Part shown: in pieces, positions 5,306 through 5,389 of the stretch
Layout of the letters: each line of letters starts with the position of its first letter
Position numbering within the stretch: position 1 is the stretch's first letter
Assembly (NCBI GenBank): GCA_039933775.1
Contig: JBDTNK010000101.1
Coordinates: forward strand, 1-5,389
Direction: 5' to 3'
Source: JBDTNK01 sp039933775
GTDB taxonomy: Bacteria > Chloroflexota > Limnocylindria > QHBO01
DNA: 5,389 nucleotides
Notes under the pieces: generated by a model
Database searches by the model: none
What the model saw: the letters and a program-made list of their open reading frames with translations, nothing else
Told to the model about the DNA's origin: nothing
Position numbers and translations under genes: made by a program

Positions 5306-5389
5306 TCGCGCCAGTACCGCCGGCTTGCGCGCCTGCGGGAGTATCGGTCAAATCTTCGCCCAACTCGTTCGCCAGCGGGACGAACGGCG

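Larger units (their letters stand above)
5175..5389. other. Upstream region of the ATPase, no convincing gene
   Basis: This stretch is less protein-like than the rest. A minus-strand frame from the right edge to a TGA at 5220-5218 gives 56 residues, and another minus-strand frame runs from about 5363 to a TAA touching the ATPase ATG. Neither shows a known domain, consistent codon use or a good start. The two hairpins at 5196-5213 and 5289-5305 are the main structure seen. It may be a regulatory region or the decayed end of a neighbouring gene. Confidence 0.4.

Noticed and set aside
5130..5363. 77-residue minus-strand open frame whose TAA touches the ATPase ATG
   Set aside because: It starts at TTG without a ribosome site, has mixed third-position composition and no domain; its end lies across the ATPase leader and ribosome site.

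Overview
The window is GC-rich DNA with four protein genes, tightly packed, from a bacterium that cannot be named with certainty. The GC-rich codons, the probable leaderless starts (a TANNNT box only 6-9 nt before the ATG, without a Shine-Dalgarno sequence) and the gene families would fit an uncultivated Chloroflexota or actinobacterium-like lineage. This is inference from general features only.

Layout from left to right: (1) a minus-strand gene, cut by the left edge, for a secreted CAP (SCP/PR1-like) domain protein with a long Ala/Pro/Gly-rich tail (1-875). (2) A 151-bp divergent intergenic region with two inverted repeats. (3) A plus-strand 12-helix major facilitator transporter of the YbjJ/MosC-like type (1027-2166). 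(4) After 61 bp, a plus-strand CcdA-type thiol-disulfide membrane transporter (2228-2965). (5) Facing it on the minus strand, a CPH-type (P1B-3, CopB-like) copper-transporting P-type ATPase with a very His-rich N-terminus (2962-5130). The ccdA and ATPase stop codons overlap tail to tail in a CTAG palindrome, and a perfect 20-bp palindrome beside them may end transcription. (6) The right end (5131-5389) holds the ATPase leader with a clear Shine-Dalgarno sequence, a possible promoter, two perfect 7-bp-arm hairpins and no convincing gene.

Functionally, the right half pairs a copper exporter with a membrane carrier of reducing power to extracytoplasmic thiols. This is a plausible copper-handling or cuproprotein-maturation neighbourhood, but no copper chaperone, copper-sensing regulator or thioredoxin-like partner is visible. 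The CAP protein and MFS transporter share a divergent promoter region and have no clear functional link to the copper genes. I see no mobile element, CRISPR array, tRNA or rRNA, and no strong case for a wholly new system. The most notable points are the palindrome inside the ATPase gene at the convergent junction and the exactly duplicated His-rich segment.
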